Program-made: the position numbers and the translations under genes
Part shown: in pieces, positions 1 to 11,851 of the stretch
How the letters are laid out: each line of letters starts with the position of its first letter
Position numbering within the stretch: position 1 is the stretch's first letter
From: Cyathus striatus
Lineage: Eukaryota > Basidiomycota > Agaricomycetes > Agaricales > Nidulariaceae
Reading direction: 5' to 3'
Assembly (NCBI GenBank): GCA_025738555.1
Contig: JAOVFP010000006.1
Span: 868,001 to 932,000, forward strand
Length of the DNA stretch: 64,000 nucleotides
The notes under the pieces: generated by a model
Database searches by the model: none
Seen by the model: the letters and a program-made list of their open reading frames with translations, nothing else
What the model was told of the DNA's origin: nothing

Positions 1-1769
1 AGCGCTGCGCGGACAACTTGCTGATCCAGGACGAAGTTGTCGCCTTCGTACCTATTAGGTTTTCATGATCAGCATTCACATTGACAAGTGTAGGAGAATT
101 AGGGCATACGTAACGCTAGGAAGATAGTCCGCATACAGCCGTCCCAGACCTGAAAATGCGCTGTAGCCATGTCCACCCATGCTTCGCCGAGCTAACTCCA
201 GATCTCGCACACCAGTGCTAGAAGCGAGCACCTTCAAGCCACTAGTAGTTGCGTGCATTTCGGCAAGGAGAGACGTGTCGCCTTCTTTGAGTCGGGCGGA
301 TAACGCGTCAAATGCTTGCGCCTATCGTTACAGGTAAGTGGGTGTTGACTTATAAATTCAAAAGGAAGAAGGAACGAACCAAAGCCTCTCCAAGTTGAAT
401 AAACACATACGCGTGCGACAGAATAGGAAGTAGACGATAGTACAGCGAAGGGTATGTGATAACCTGCCTCTCGAGACCATCGGGACCTTTTTCACCCTGT
501 CGGCGAACGGTGGCATACCGTATGGAGACTGTCGCTGCTTTAGCCATGCGCCAACCTGCGTCAGCTATCATGCTGTAGTGAAGTGTTATAAGTAGCTATG
601 ACATGAAAGGCAGAAAACAGCATACTTTGCTCGAATGTAAAGCATCTGAGATGGATACACGGTGAGTTTTATGAAAGACAACGTAAGTTCAAGGAACATA
701 CTCCACCATAGCTTAGCTTCGCGTGTGGTGGTTGAACGTACTTCCCATCGTCGGTAACACTCGCGAACTGGGAGAGCATGTTCTCTTTTGGAATTCTAAC
801 ATGATCAAACCTCGCGAATCCATTGTCAGTAGGCGCGAATCCTGCCATAGATTTTGGTCCAATATCGCCGATGGTGATACCTGGAAGAACCTTATGATCC
901 TCTACGCGTCCGTCAAACCAGTACTCTCCGCCTATAACCAAGAGACTCACTAAGAGACCTCAGCTGCACGAAGAACAAGTGCGGCCCGACATCTACACCA
1001 TCAGGCAAGATCAATTTAGCCTGGACGACACCATGAGTAGCAGTCTTTCCCAGAGCACCAATCCACCACTTGCTGCTCGTCAGGCTGGGAGAATGGATCT
1101 CAAATTCCTTCGTCTGTGGTATGTAGGTCGCGGTGGTTTCCAATCGAGAAACATTAGAGCCATGTCCGAGTTCAGTTTGAAGATAGCATCCAAAGATAGC
1201 TCGGTGAGCTATGAGAGAACCGTATTTCTTTACGAGAGTAGAACCGCCCTGAGAGAGGAAAACCGGTTCGAATGCTAAATATAAACAATTTGTGTCAAGT
1301 GAAAAGAGTAAAAAGGGGGGAACGCGCACCAATGCTGTGGAGGTTTATAGGAAGTTGTTCATCAATTAAGGCGAAAGCGGAACTCGTTTCTTGTTGCGAC
1401 CAGCCGTGAATCTCCTGTAACTCGCAGATACGATTGATCATAGCCAGGCCACGGGTATATCGTTCTGTTCGATTCATAAAGTCCCTAACAGACACTATGA
1501 ACATCAGCTGTCGAACCAGTGGTGATACATGCACACCTTCGCGACTTGTCGAACACAGGATCGTTTTGCAACACTTGTAGAATCCGCTGCTTCTTGACCC
1601 ATTTTTCCTGTCCACCTACACCACATATATCAGTAGCATGTCTTGAATTCCTTCTAAGATACTCGCCATACAAGAAATCCCTCAAACCGCTGACATTGTA
1701 GGCGGCATTTCGTCGTGCATTGTTCATGTCCAGAGCAGTTTGAGCGTTGACATCGTGTTTGTTGGACAT
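1..1769 (-). CDS. Acyl-CoA oxidase (peroxisomal), 5' part; runs off the left edge
   Basis: Catalyses the first, FAD-dependent, H2O2-producing step of peroxisomal fatty-acid beta-oxidation. The minus-strand exons read in order as an acyl-CoA oxidase: N-terminal domain with DFLYGEYLRRN and NDPVFDKSRR (start ATG at 1767-1769), then RTERYTRGLAMINRI and DEQLPINLHSI, the FAD/substrate region GCYLQTELGHGSNVSRLET and SSKWWIGALGKTATHGVVQ, then GDIGPKSMAGFAPTDNGFARFDHVRIPKENML, and near the edge RRSMGGHGYSAFSGLGRLYADYLP. Short introns are visible, for example about 1498-1547 and 1275-1332, and near 910-965. The C-terminal part lies outside the window. I see no frame break in the visible exons. The family call is secure; exact splice sites are inferred. 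Confidence 0.92.
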
Positions 1770-2375
1770 TGAGAAAGGGGGATGAAGTTATTCAAAATCC
1801 CTAAATATCCGGTAGTCTTATAAGCCAGGATACAGAGGGGGGGGAAGATGCGGGCGCCAGTAACTTCCTGGCATCATGGGACCTTACAACATCATGGGAC
1901 TTTGTCAGTCGGCCACTATGTTGGTTGTTTTGCTTCCGATTGCCAGTTATTTGTTATGTAAGCTGAAGGTAATCAAACTCATACTTCAAGTTAGTTGTTG
2001 AACTTCGAAGTCTGTTCAACATCAATTTTTTCATGAGCTCAACTTGAATTTTTTTAAAAAAAATTAGGTAGTGTTTGTCGAATTTTATAGCACATTCAAA
2101 ATATTGTCTCGCTTATTAGATAGCTGCTTGGTGATTGCCACCACTTTAGGGCCAACTTGGCTTCTCCAGATCCATCTTACTGGTCAAATATCGGTTTCAA
2201 TCGACGTGAATCTGACTATAATTTCCAGCAGCGTGCACTATTTAACTCTGAAAACCAGAATCGTAAGTATATGCATTAATTATTATACAGACCTCGCTAT
2301 TCCAACAACTTCATCGCGAACTGGTTAATGGTGTACCCGGAATAGAATACACAACTGTTTCCGGAATAAAACTAT
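1770..2375. other. Intergenic, no gene seen
   Basis: Lies between the acyl-CoA oxidase start and the 3' end of the first RlpA-like gene. Contains a run of G near 1835 and an A/T-rich palindromic stretch near 2050. No coding pattern or repeat I can name. Confidence 0.5.
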
Positions 2376-2893
2376 TTAAACATAATTCCAGTCAACTTGA
2401 ATCCTTCCAGCATCGAGGGGAGCGAGAGCCGAGAATGCAGCAGGAGAGAGATCAATGCTGTATTGGCTGCATCCGGGGCATGAATCGACAACTGTGGCGT
2501 CGATGGTTTTCCCTTGGTCTGATGAGTGCGTAAGTTTAATGTGACCCCTCCCGTAATTAAAGTTGAACTTACAGTGAACTTGAATGTGCTGCCAGCAATG
2601 AGCGCCATTGTTGTACTCTGCAGTAGAGAGAGCCACAATAAAATCGCTGTCCTGGCTCCAAGCGCCGCAATTTCCAAGCTGTAAAGGGGACCTTTAGTTA
2701 TGGGTTGAATAGCCTTGAACAAAAATACTTACACCAGTATAATAGTAGGTGGCTACATTTTAAAGAATTAGAACAGACTCAGTTGTAAATGATATATCGT
2801 GGTTTGTTACTTACCGTCTCCGCTGAAAGCGTTGGCGACACCGCTAAGCATCAAAGTAGCAAAAGCAACAGAAGAAGCAAGGGATTTGAACAT
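2376..2893 (-). CDS. Small secreted RlpA-like / expansin-like double-psi beta-barrel protein, copy 1
   Basis: The start ATG (2891-2893) opens a signal peptide (MFKSLASSVAFATLMLSGVANA) followed by a mature domain beginning FSGDATYY and continuing GNCGAWSQDSDFIVALS, EYNNGAHCWQ, then GKTIDATVVDSCPGCSQYSIDLSP and ending RIQVDWNYV before TAA at 2376. This is the compact fungal RlpA-like/barwin-like fold with paired cysteines and the VVDSCPGC motif. About three short introns are needed; one donor lies just after the GGAGAC codons near 2815. The likely role is an apoplastic or cell-wall-associated protein; members include expansin-like and protease-inhibitor-like proteins, and I cannot choose between them. 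It is head-to-head with a close paralog at 5133-5641. Confidence 0.85.
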
Positions 2894-5132
2894 TTCGAAA
2901 GTTAGTAGTGAAGATAGATATAAAGCCTGAATGTTCAACAGAAGATGATCACTGCAATCTGACTTCAGCTTAAATATCTTCACAAGCGTCTAAGTTATTG
3001 CAGTACGATATTGCTCTCCGATAACCACGAGATATTCGATGAGTTCGCAGCGCTCGCAACCACCGAGTACGTACTAGCAGCGCTCAGCAAGTTTGACCAT
3101 TATCACAAAACTTCGCAAAAATGGAATAGGTCAACTGCTGAAGTTTCAAATCCGTGTGCCACATACCTCAGGTTTTCCGCGACATATGCTATGAGCCATA
3201 TCCCGACAGTCAAGATATAGGAGGCTGTAGTGCAAAACAGTGTCTAATCCTTACTTGAACGATAAAACTCCGGGATTAGTGATTGTTTCCTTGTTATCAG
3301 TAGGCTAGCTAGAAGAGGTTGTCAAGCAAGGATTTACATAGTTCGATCCAGACATATGAATTTTGAAAATCTGAAAGCCGGGGATCTCGTAAAATATTTA
3401 AATTGGGTAGCGCGTGAGTGTTGCGCGGGCGACTATGTAGAACTCGGGAGGCCTTGTCGCGGCCACGCACGGATATATCTATATTGTATTTTTTTCCGAG
3501 CTTGAACATAAGAAGATGCTTACAGAGAAAGATATGTTGACGGAGATGAAAGGAATATGTATACACAGCCAGATACCAACAATATGAAATTAAATCTTCG
3601 TTTTATTATTCCATGTAACGGTTAAAGTTTGTCCGCGATTCTTGACTCGGTTTATCTTTCAGTTCGACGTGAACCATACTAATGCATAGTTGCATAGTAT
3701 TACGGATGTCGTAACATATGCACCGCAAATTGACCAGAAATAAAGGAAAGGGAATTTTAAGGAAAAACGTGCGATATGTTATGTACTTTGAGTCCTAGAC
3801 TCCTATTGCCATAGTATAGCAGCGAATAGGCAGCGAATGTTTTCCCTATCCCCGTATTGGAAATAAGGGTAGCCCAGTTGGAACTTGGAGGGAAGCAGAG
3901 GTAACAGGAGTTGACAGGAGATGTCAAGTTGGAAGTAACAAAAACAACAGGCTGGCAGGCCAGGGGCCTGGCCGAACCCCGATGCACACATTTGTTTGTA
4001 TTAAACGCCGATAAAGCTAAAATGCAAACAAAACCAACTGAACAAGACCGTCATCAGCGCAAGGCTTCAGGGCAATATCATGTACTTCCAAGTTCTAATT
4101 CCACGTTATCACCCCCTCGTTCTTGAGCACCGGTTCCCCACATCGGCCATTCAAAGGTTGGAAGATAAAAGAATAGCTATGTAAGCATGATTTGATAGGT
4201 CCTAAGGCTGTCGCACTTCAATGGCGATGAGCTGCTGGCACGCATGCTAACTTTAAGGAGCGGGACATACTTGGGACACACTATCCAATTATCAATGCTT
4301 ACGCTCTTCTTTGTTCCGTGCGTAGCCGAGTCATAGATTCTCCTAACCCACATCCAAACGGTATGCACTACGATATTTATGAACTTGCAGAGGAAATGGG
4401 ATAGCAATTTCAATGTTGTTTCTATTTTTGCCAATGTTCATCAAGGTGAAGTTTTGACTTTATTTCATCGTAAACCTTGGTATGGAATTTACAGCAAATT
4501 TACAGTCGATAACAACACATATTGCCGGATCTTTACCACGGAAAAACCCGTCGTAGATTGTGCACTCTGTTCGACAGTTGCGCAAAGCTGTTATTCCTAC
4601 TAGGTAAGTACGTGGATGAAGGTTACACTTGCATATTATGCATATGGACTGGAACGTATGTGCCACAGGAAAACTGACACTGGCTACGAAATATGACACA
4701 ACAAGAGCAAATAACGGAGTTCCGTCGATTATACAAGGTTAAATCTTTGTCTACGCACCGACTAGCTTGGAGGATGATGTATGTCTTTGCGTCGTGAAAC
4801 AATTGAAGCTAGGATATGGTTAGTATGTAACCTTTTTTTACAATATCCAGACATGACCGCATAGGGGTCAACATGAAACTGCATCTTATCTGAGCGATCT
4901 ATACGTTTTCCTCTATGTTCAGGTCTGTTTTGATGAATACGAAAGTATTGTAGTTGCATTCGGTGTTGCGACTGCACCGTAAATTCGTGACTTGTGGATA
5001 TCGGGGGGCACTTCCTCCCGTTAAGGCGTCTTTGTTCAAGTATTTAAGCAAGACTCAAACAGTAGAGCAAATATCATTCTCAACAAGCTCATTACATCGT
5101 TCGAACACAAACCCACTCTTACCAAATTCACC
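2894..5132. other. Divergent intergenic region between the two RlpA-like genes
   Basis: About 2.2 kb separates the two divergent start codons and must hold both promoters. Several short open frames occur but none has family resemblance or a splice pattern. No TIR or LTR ends were recognised. Confidence 0.5.
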
Positions 5133-5641
5133 ATGTTCAAATCTCTTGCTTCCTCGGTTGCATTTGCTACTGTAATGCTTAATGGCATGGTAAATGCTTT
5201 TAGCGGAGATGGTGAGTGGCCACTTCCCTCACAACTCAGCGTTCTAATTATTTTCAAAATAGCCACCTACTATAACACCGGTGTATGTATTTTTCATTAA
5301 AGCTATTTTCTTTCTCTTAACGAAGGATTCATAAACGTAGCTTGGAAATTGCGGTGCCTGGAGCCAGGATAGCGATTTCATTGTTGCTTTATCAACTCCC
5401 GAGTACAACAATGGTGCTCACTGCTGGCAACACATTCAAGTTCATTGTAGGTCTTTCCATAATAGAATCGAGGTCGCATCCACTTACACATTCTTAAGAT
5501 CAAGGGAAAACAATCGACGCTACAGTTGTCGATTCTTGCCCGGGATGTAGCCAATACAGCATTGATCTCTCTCCTGCCGCATTCTCGGCTCTTGCCCCTC
5601 TCGATGCTGGAAGGATTCAAGTTGACTGGAACTACGTCTGA
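5133..5641 (+). CDS. Small secreted RlpA-like / expansin-like double-psi beta-barrel protein, copy 2
   Basis: Paralog of 2376-2893 in opposite orientation. The ATG at 5133 starts a near-identical signal peptide (MFKSLASSVAFATVMLNGMVNA), then FSGD and a donor at GATG/gtgagt. Further exons give CCACCTACTATAACACC, then TTGGAAATTGCGGTGCCTGGAGCC (GNCGAW), EYNNGAHCWQ, and KTIDATVVDSCPGCSQYSIDLSP, ending VDWNYV with TGA at 5639-5641. Introns fall at about 5212-5262, 5283-5339 and 5449-5498. The reading frame appears intact after splicing. Secretion is inferred from the signal peptide; the molecular role is unresolved, as for copy 1. Confidence 0.85.
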
Positions 5642-5739
5642 TAACTGAAGACAGTAATGATGTACTACTATGTACTAGAATGATTTTAATACAGTACGGG
5701 TGATATTTTTTTAAAAACTTTTAATCAACATCCACACTT

Positions 5740-8200
5740 GTGAGGTGCACTGAGGAGAGTCGAACTCCCTCGAAGTTCCAATTTCACAGTATGTTTCTAT
5801 GCATAGCCTGTACAGCATATTCCCATGCTCAGTTGTGTAGTTAGAGGAACTTAGTAGCATGGTTTTTGAGATAGTTTTGTTTTAAAAAGGAAGCTTTTTC
5901 TTAAGGATCGACTATAGTGCAGAATGGTAACAGCGTTAGCACAGATTTGCACACAACCGTTCGGGCCCACTGCCTTGTAAGTATCTATGAATGATAATTT
6001 GATAAAGTGCAACGATAAACGAGGGAGCCTATTATATGTATAATGTGATAGATCAAAAGTAGATCAAGTCATTAACCGTCTAAATAACGTTAGTCAATTT
6101 ACCAGAAAATTCACACTGATAGTTGAGTTTGTGCTAAGAGCTAGTCCAGCGGAGCATATTAGCATCACCACTGAATTGTGTGTAGTTACATAGATAAAAA
6201 AATGCACATGTACTCTTGGATATTTGGATATGTGCGGTATTCAAAAAAATATTAGAAGGATATTGTAGATGACACAATGCACTAAGGGTGATCGAACCCC
6301 TTCTAGCTTCGTAGCGTGTTTCCGCGCATAGTAACCGGTACAGTACATTCCTGTGCTTGATTGTGCGGTGGATATGTGTTAGTGTGGTTGTGGAGAAGTA
6401 TCGTAAGTATATAAAAACATGCACTTCCAAAGTTAAAATCATTTAACGAACTCAAAGGCGCGGACAACCAATCCAGCATCAGGTCCTGTTGAAGGTCCAG
6501 TAAGCTTGTACAAATGGTCACAAAATGATCAGCGCGAGCGCCTGGTATAGTTTAGTACGTATCGAGAAAGAAAACGGTTGTCGGGTTATATCTTAATATT
6601 CACTGAAATAAAATATTGCTAATTTAGACGAAAGCCGATTACGACTCGGAATCGAACAGTTGCGCAATAATCTCAGAGTTACACCAACCAATCCAGCATC
6701 CGGTCTGACAAGCATATTCAAATGGAGTCCCGATAAGGTGCACGAGCGCTTGGTTGACGCCTGATATAATTTACTACATCTCTAGCAATCGAGAAAGAAT
6801 AAGGCTGCCGGGTTGTATCTTGACAATTATATTAAAAATATCACGCGCACTATCAATGACTCGGAATCGAACTTGCGCAATAATTTCAGAGTTGCGTACA
6901 ACCAGTCCAGCATCCGGTCTGGTAAGCATATTCAAATGAAGCCTAGATAAGGTGTAATGGTATATAATTCTAGTAATACAGTATCTAAGCACTTGAGAAA
7001 GAAAAACTTGGTTGTCCGGTTATATCATAATTCTGAAAAAAAAATACAGGCTGAGCATTGAATGACTAGGACTCGGAATCGAACTTGCGTAATGATTTGA
7101 GAGTTGCACATAACCAATCCAGCATCCGGTCTGGTAGGCATATGCAAATGAAGTCCTGATAAGGTGATCTTATTTCAGCACCTGAGAAGACATATGGGAT
7201 AGGGTGTGTATGCTTCGTCTTGAATATTAGAATATGAGTCGACTAGTACTTAGTGGTATTTAAAAATTTGCAACATGACAGTGAGTGCAAGTACTTGAGT
7301 TATCGTAACGAGTTAAAAAATGATTACTTGTCTGCTCTGATTTTCATGCACAGCCTGAGAGTCGAACTTGCTTAACTTAAGCTCAGAATCGCGCGCGACC
7401 TCTCCAGCATCCGGTCTTGTAACATGGTTGTATGAAATATAGTAAGGCGCAATGATAAGTGCAGGTAACATTTGAGAAGGGAAGAATATATACTACTCGT
7501 AATTGAGATCTAGGAAGAGTTGAGGAAGAGATCAAAAAATAACAATACCCGGCTACTTATTTAAAACTTTTACTGTTTACTACAACGCACGCTGGGAGCC
7601 AAGCTTCAGGCTCAGGTTCAGCAGTACATACTAACCAGTCCAGCATTCAGCCTTGTCTATGCGTAGTTGAATACATGAAGTGTACAGTGTACTCTTGAGG
7701 AATTCAGTGGCCTTGAAAAAGATCAAGCGGGAGTTAGAACTTAGACCTGAGGGGGACCATGAGATCCAAAAATTTGGGACATATTTTTCAAATCTATTAA
7801 GAACCTTACAAGAACAATGGTTGCACAATCGAACGTTCAGAGTCGGGCATAACCATTCTAGCATTCGGTCTTGTAAGGGTGTAGTTGAAATGAATGAAAG
7901 TTTGGTAAGGTGCAGGTAAGCGAATAATTTGAAGTGTTGTTGTTGAGATGTATTGTAAGCATGTTAAAAGACACCTGCACGGGTTAGAACCTAACGCGGA
8001 ATGGTGGTAACAGACTCGTGCATAACCAATCCAGCATCGGGTGTTGTAGGCATGTGCGAATGAAAGGTTGATAAAGTACAGCGGTGAGTGCGAGCGCCTG
8101 TTATAGTTTGATACGTATCTAGGGACTTAAGAAGGAAAAACATACGGATCATATATCATAGATCGACGGTGAAAATCATGACAAGCCGAGGTACTACATA
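5740..8200. repeat. Degenerate tandem array of about 210-bp units with tRNA-like motifs
   Basis: A core resembling AACCAATCCAGCATCCGGTC recurs at about 6467, 6688, 6899, 7109, 7399, 7632, 7850 and 8027, with a weaker relative near 5965. The best units start about 210-220 bp apart. They share a following stretch (AAGCATATTCAAATGAAG then GATAAGGTG) and often a GAGAAAGAA tail. About 40 nt before the core many units carry GACTCGGAATCGAACTTGC, whose reverse complement matches the Pol III B-box consensus GGTTCGANTCC at about 10 of 11 positions. Two more diverged tRNA-like units (5746-5830 and 6279-6359) end TGCACTRAGG with TCGAAC. This fits minus-strand pseudo-tRNAs or a tRNA-derived SINE that became tandem. 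The repeat is secure; the tRNA origin is inference. Confidence 0.7.
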
Positions 8201-8372
8201 CTACTCGACTTCTTCAAAACCCATTCGAAGTGTAAGCGCTGGTATCGTTTGCGCAGCTTCTACCGCCGCAGACATGCAGAATGAAGTGAGTGGACCGCCG
8301 TACGAGTGCCGTACGCGTAGAGTTTAATTCCGTCATAGATTACATTTGTTGTTGGTTACCAATGCCCTGTGC

Positions 8373-8730
8373 TATAAATAAACATGTTATTTCCGTCCAC
8401 CCCCGTGCAGACTGAGTTCCCCTCTGTGTGCTCTTCGAAAAGGAGGGAATAAGGGATAGGAGAGGAATACAGGCTGGATATTAGCAAGACAGAGAAATCG
8501 AATAGAAAAGAAACGGAAAGAATGGGCGGGTATTAGTTGGAGGTGTGTCTATTTATAGTACAGTTTACAACAAGGGCATGTGTGATGAGAAAAGCGCAGA
8601 CGGCCGCCCCATCGGATGCCAGCTGCTCTTCTCTCTTCTCCAACGCCTTTTTCATTGTTCATACCCCTCACTCACTCTCCCCTCTTTCCTTCCTTTCCCT
8701 CTTTTCTTTCTTTCTTTCTTCAATCCGTTG
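8373..8730 (+). promoter_or_regulatory. Putative promoter / leader of the GH79 gene
   Basis: A TATAAATA box lies at 8373-8380 with ACCAATG about 15 bp upstream. A strongly CT-rich tract at about 8625-8725, of the kind that often precedes fungal transcription starts, ends about 60 bp before the ATG. Positions are suggestive only. Confidence 0.3.
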
Positions 8731-8785
8731 AAAAGACGCCCACAGGGATCTACAATCAGTCCCAAGCGTCTTGGCGCCAGCCACC

Positions 8786-11099
8786 ATGCTCCTTCGCACA
8801 CTTGCACTTGGCATTTTCCCCGCCCTCCTCACCCATGCATCCATAACCGTCTACTACCAAGCCGGCCAATCCCCACTTGGTACCTCCACCAGCACCATCA
8901 CAGCCGCTGCAGCCAACTACACCGGCGCAGCCGCATACAACCCCACCGTCCTCGAGGCCCCGCCCGTCCCCAACCCTGCAATAACCACTGCATTCGATGT
9001 CCAGCTCGTAGCGAATGGCGCTGCACCAGCGGGGACCTTCATGAGTATCACCCAAGAGGGCAACTTCTTCGGCTTCAGCGTAGAAATGTCCGTTGCCAAT
9101 CAAGTTTGTGAGTAGTCTCTATCCTAAGCCTATCGAGCACCTGCTAATCACTGTACTTTAGTCGGAACGAATGCGTACGTCTTTTGACCGAATCAGTGAT
9201 GATAATGCTGACTGACAGAAACACAGATCCGTCCTCCAGGTCCCCTTCCTCAACCTCATGGCAAACCTCCAACAACGCGGTGGGAAGGTGCAGGTTCGAG
9301 TGGGAGGAAATACACAGGAAACAGCCGTATTGGTCGACAGCACTCCCGACGGCAAAATCCTCGAAAAGGATTTATCGGGAGTTACCAACCCTGTACGTAC
9401 CTCCCTCTCCTATCAACCCGCATTCATACTGATGCCATCTGATGCCAGACACAAACTCCCCCGCTAGTATTCACCCGCGAATTGCTGTACATGCTTTCCA
9501 ACATCTCCGCCCTGGTCAACGTCGACTGGCACCTCGGTATCCCTTTCAACGACACCACCAACCTCCGCCTGGGAATCGTCGAAGCAGGCGAAGCAATCCT
9601 CGGGAACCATCTTATCGGCCTCCAGGCGGGCAACGAGCCGGATCTGTACGCTGACCATCAACATCGGCCATCAACGTACAGCCCGTTCGATTATTTTGGC
9701 GAAGTTGGGGTGCTGATAGATGCTATGGCGAGCGATTCGAGTATTCCGAATAAGAATCTGCTTGCGGGGCCGAATGTTGCTACGGGTGATTGGACACCTG
9801 AGATGGTGTGGGATACCGGGTTCGTCGATTCATACAGTGAGCAGCTCGCGTGGTTGGGTGTTGAGCAGTACGTCATTTTCGCTTTCTTCTTTCTTCTTCC
9901 ACTTTCTGACAATGGTACAGCTACCCAACAGATAACTGCTTCGTCCAATTTGGTACTGGCACTTTTAGAGATCCACAACTCACCTTCCCCAACTACCTCA
10001 ACCACTCAAGCGGGCAGTCCATTGTCGCGCCCTACTTGAACAGCACGAACTTTGCCCAGACAAAAAATAAGAAACTGATCATGTTCGAGACGAACACGGC
10101 TAGTTGTGGTGGATTCGCTGGAATCAGTGATAGTTTCGGCGCTGCACTGTGGGGGTTGGATTATGGTATGCAGATGGCGTACTCGAATTTCTCGGCAGGG
10201 CTGTTCCACGTTGGTGGACAGAGCGTTTTCTACAATGTTAGTTTCCCCCTTCTTCCGTTCTAGTCTTCATTGCTTATATCCTACAGCCATTCACACCTCC
10301 CCCAACGAACCAATCGACATTCAACCAATGGACAATCGGACCCATCTACTACTCTGCCCTCGTCATGGCGGAAGCGATTGGGGCCACGGGCACGGCACAA
10401 GTCCAGGACCTCAACGCCAACGACAACAGCATTTACACCCCTGCCTATGTCATTTACGAGAACAACGTCCCGAAAAGGGTGATGGTATTCAATTATGTCA
10501 CAGATAGCTCGGGAGCGAGCGATGTTACTGTCAGTCTTGCCATTGGGGGCGGACAGACGGGAGAAAATGGTAGTACACCTGGGAGTGTGAAAGTCAAGTG
10601 CGTTTTCTTTTTCTTCGACGTGTAAGACAGGTGCTAATTTGAAATAATTAGATACCTCCAAGCCGCATCGGTGTCGCAAAAAGGCAATATAACATGGGCT
10701 GGACAGACCTTTGGTGAAAACTTCGGCTCCGATGGACGTCTCCAAGGCAGCGAAGACATCACCACGGTGCAATGTGACTCGTCGTCCAACACTTGCTCTA
10801 TCAAAGTCCCCGCCCCATCCGTTGCCCTCATCTTCCTCACGGACAGCGATAACGGCGAAGAAGGTGCATCGCAAACGACATTTGCGACGACGGTCCTGAC
10901 GAAGACGGCTAATACTGCTACCATTGACCCGAGTATTCTTGCGACGAGCAATGGGCATACGGATATGGAACATCATATTGGCGGGACGAGTAAGGGGAAG
11001 GCGCCGAGTCATGCGAGGAGGCAGGCGGGTATTGGTTTAGGTGTTGTTGTTGGGGCTGTTGGCGTTGGTGTTGGTGTTGTCATTGGACGGTGGTGGTAG
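8786..11099 (+). CDS. GH79 beta-glucuronidase-type glycoside hydrolase, membrane-anchored, copy A (intact)
   Basis: Predicted extracellular glycosidase of family GH79, acting on glucuronides of proteoglycan-like glycans. The ATG at 8786 sits in a strong context (GCCACCATG) and opens a signal peptide (MLLRTLALGIFPALLTHASI). GTFMSITQEGNFFGFSVEMSVANQV is followed by a 13-nt exon (about 9163-9175), then PFLNLMANLQQRGGKVQVRVGGNTQE. LQAGNEPDLYA carries the presumed acid/base Glu (NEP) and LIMFETNTASCGG the presumed nucleophile Glu. The GH79 C-terminal beta domain follows (IYYSALVMAEAIGA, YVIYENNVPKRVMVFNY). The end is a Gly/Val-rich hydrophobic segment and RWW before TAG (11097-11099), fitting a C-terminal anchor. 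Introns of about 50-65 nt join in frame at all junctions I checked, near 9109, 9176, 9392, 9869, 10237 and 10597. Confidence 0.88.
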
Positions 11100-11851
11100 G
11101 GTGTTCGCTGGGCTTGGGGTTGTGGTGAGATGAAGGGGAGAGGGATAATGATATATAGATACACACTTTATACCGATGGACTACACTTGCATTTCATTTT
11201 ATTTTCTACGCTTTGCCATTTTTCTGTTCTGTGCGAGTACGTAGAACAGGGACTTTTTTTTGTGCATGTTCATGGTAGGGGTAATATAATAGATTGAGCC
11301 GCAGTGGTTCGGAAGATGAAGGAAAGATTAGCGATGCAGAGGAGCGCAGAGGCCGTTTGGATTTATGGCGTTTCGAGGTTGAAGAAACGGTTATTTTTGA
11401 CCGGGGTCGGAAGTGTCAATTGGCGTGTGTTCCCACACGTGTTCGAGACACTACGGAGTATTAGCGGTGACTTACATAGCACTGGACCACATTCCATTCA
11501 CTATGATCCCAAAATTTGTTTCCTCCCCTTCTCTGCTCAAACATGTAACAAAGTAATTAAACTGAGTCCGTTTTCGCGATTTATATGATTACATATTTTA
11601 TAAATAACATCCAATAGAATTTAAGATAGGAAAAACCAGTTGGCAGGATGGAACTTGGAAGGAACGATGTTGGCATTCATGACTCGTGGCAAACTTGTGG
11701 TTTTCCGCGTTGCATTGTATAGCAATTTAATTGTACAGGACCTCCCGCAGCGTTTCCGAGCATGGTACTTAAAGAAACAAGACGGGAACGATGCTAGCTT
11801 TCGTGGTTTTCTGCATAACTGTGGTCTGAAGCCTTCATTTTCATCGTCATC
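11100..11851. other. Intergenic between GH79 A and GTPase A; duplicated at 41056-41957
   Basis: 3' flank and spacer with no gene. Its sequence (for example the TAATGATATATAGATACACAC stretch near 11148) recurs in module B, showing that the duplicated block includes non-coding sequence. Module B has an extra segment near 41340-41460 that is absent here. Confidence 0.6.

Noticed and set aside
5746..6359. Functional tRNA genes in the 5.7-6.4 kb units
   Set aside because: T-arm-like sequences are present, but the anticodon loops lack U33 and the acceptor arms are only partly paired. Treated as relics.
8545..9111. 188-residue frame overlapping the GH79 start
   Set aside because: It begins in the CT-rich leader and is out of frame with the GH79 signal peptide. 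Low-complexity Ser/Pro/His composition.
10281..11012. 243-residue minus-strand open frame opposite the GH79 gene
   Set aside because: It is the complement of spliced GH79 coding exons and crosses their introns. The plus-strand product is clear.
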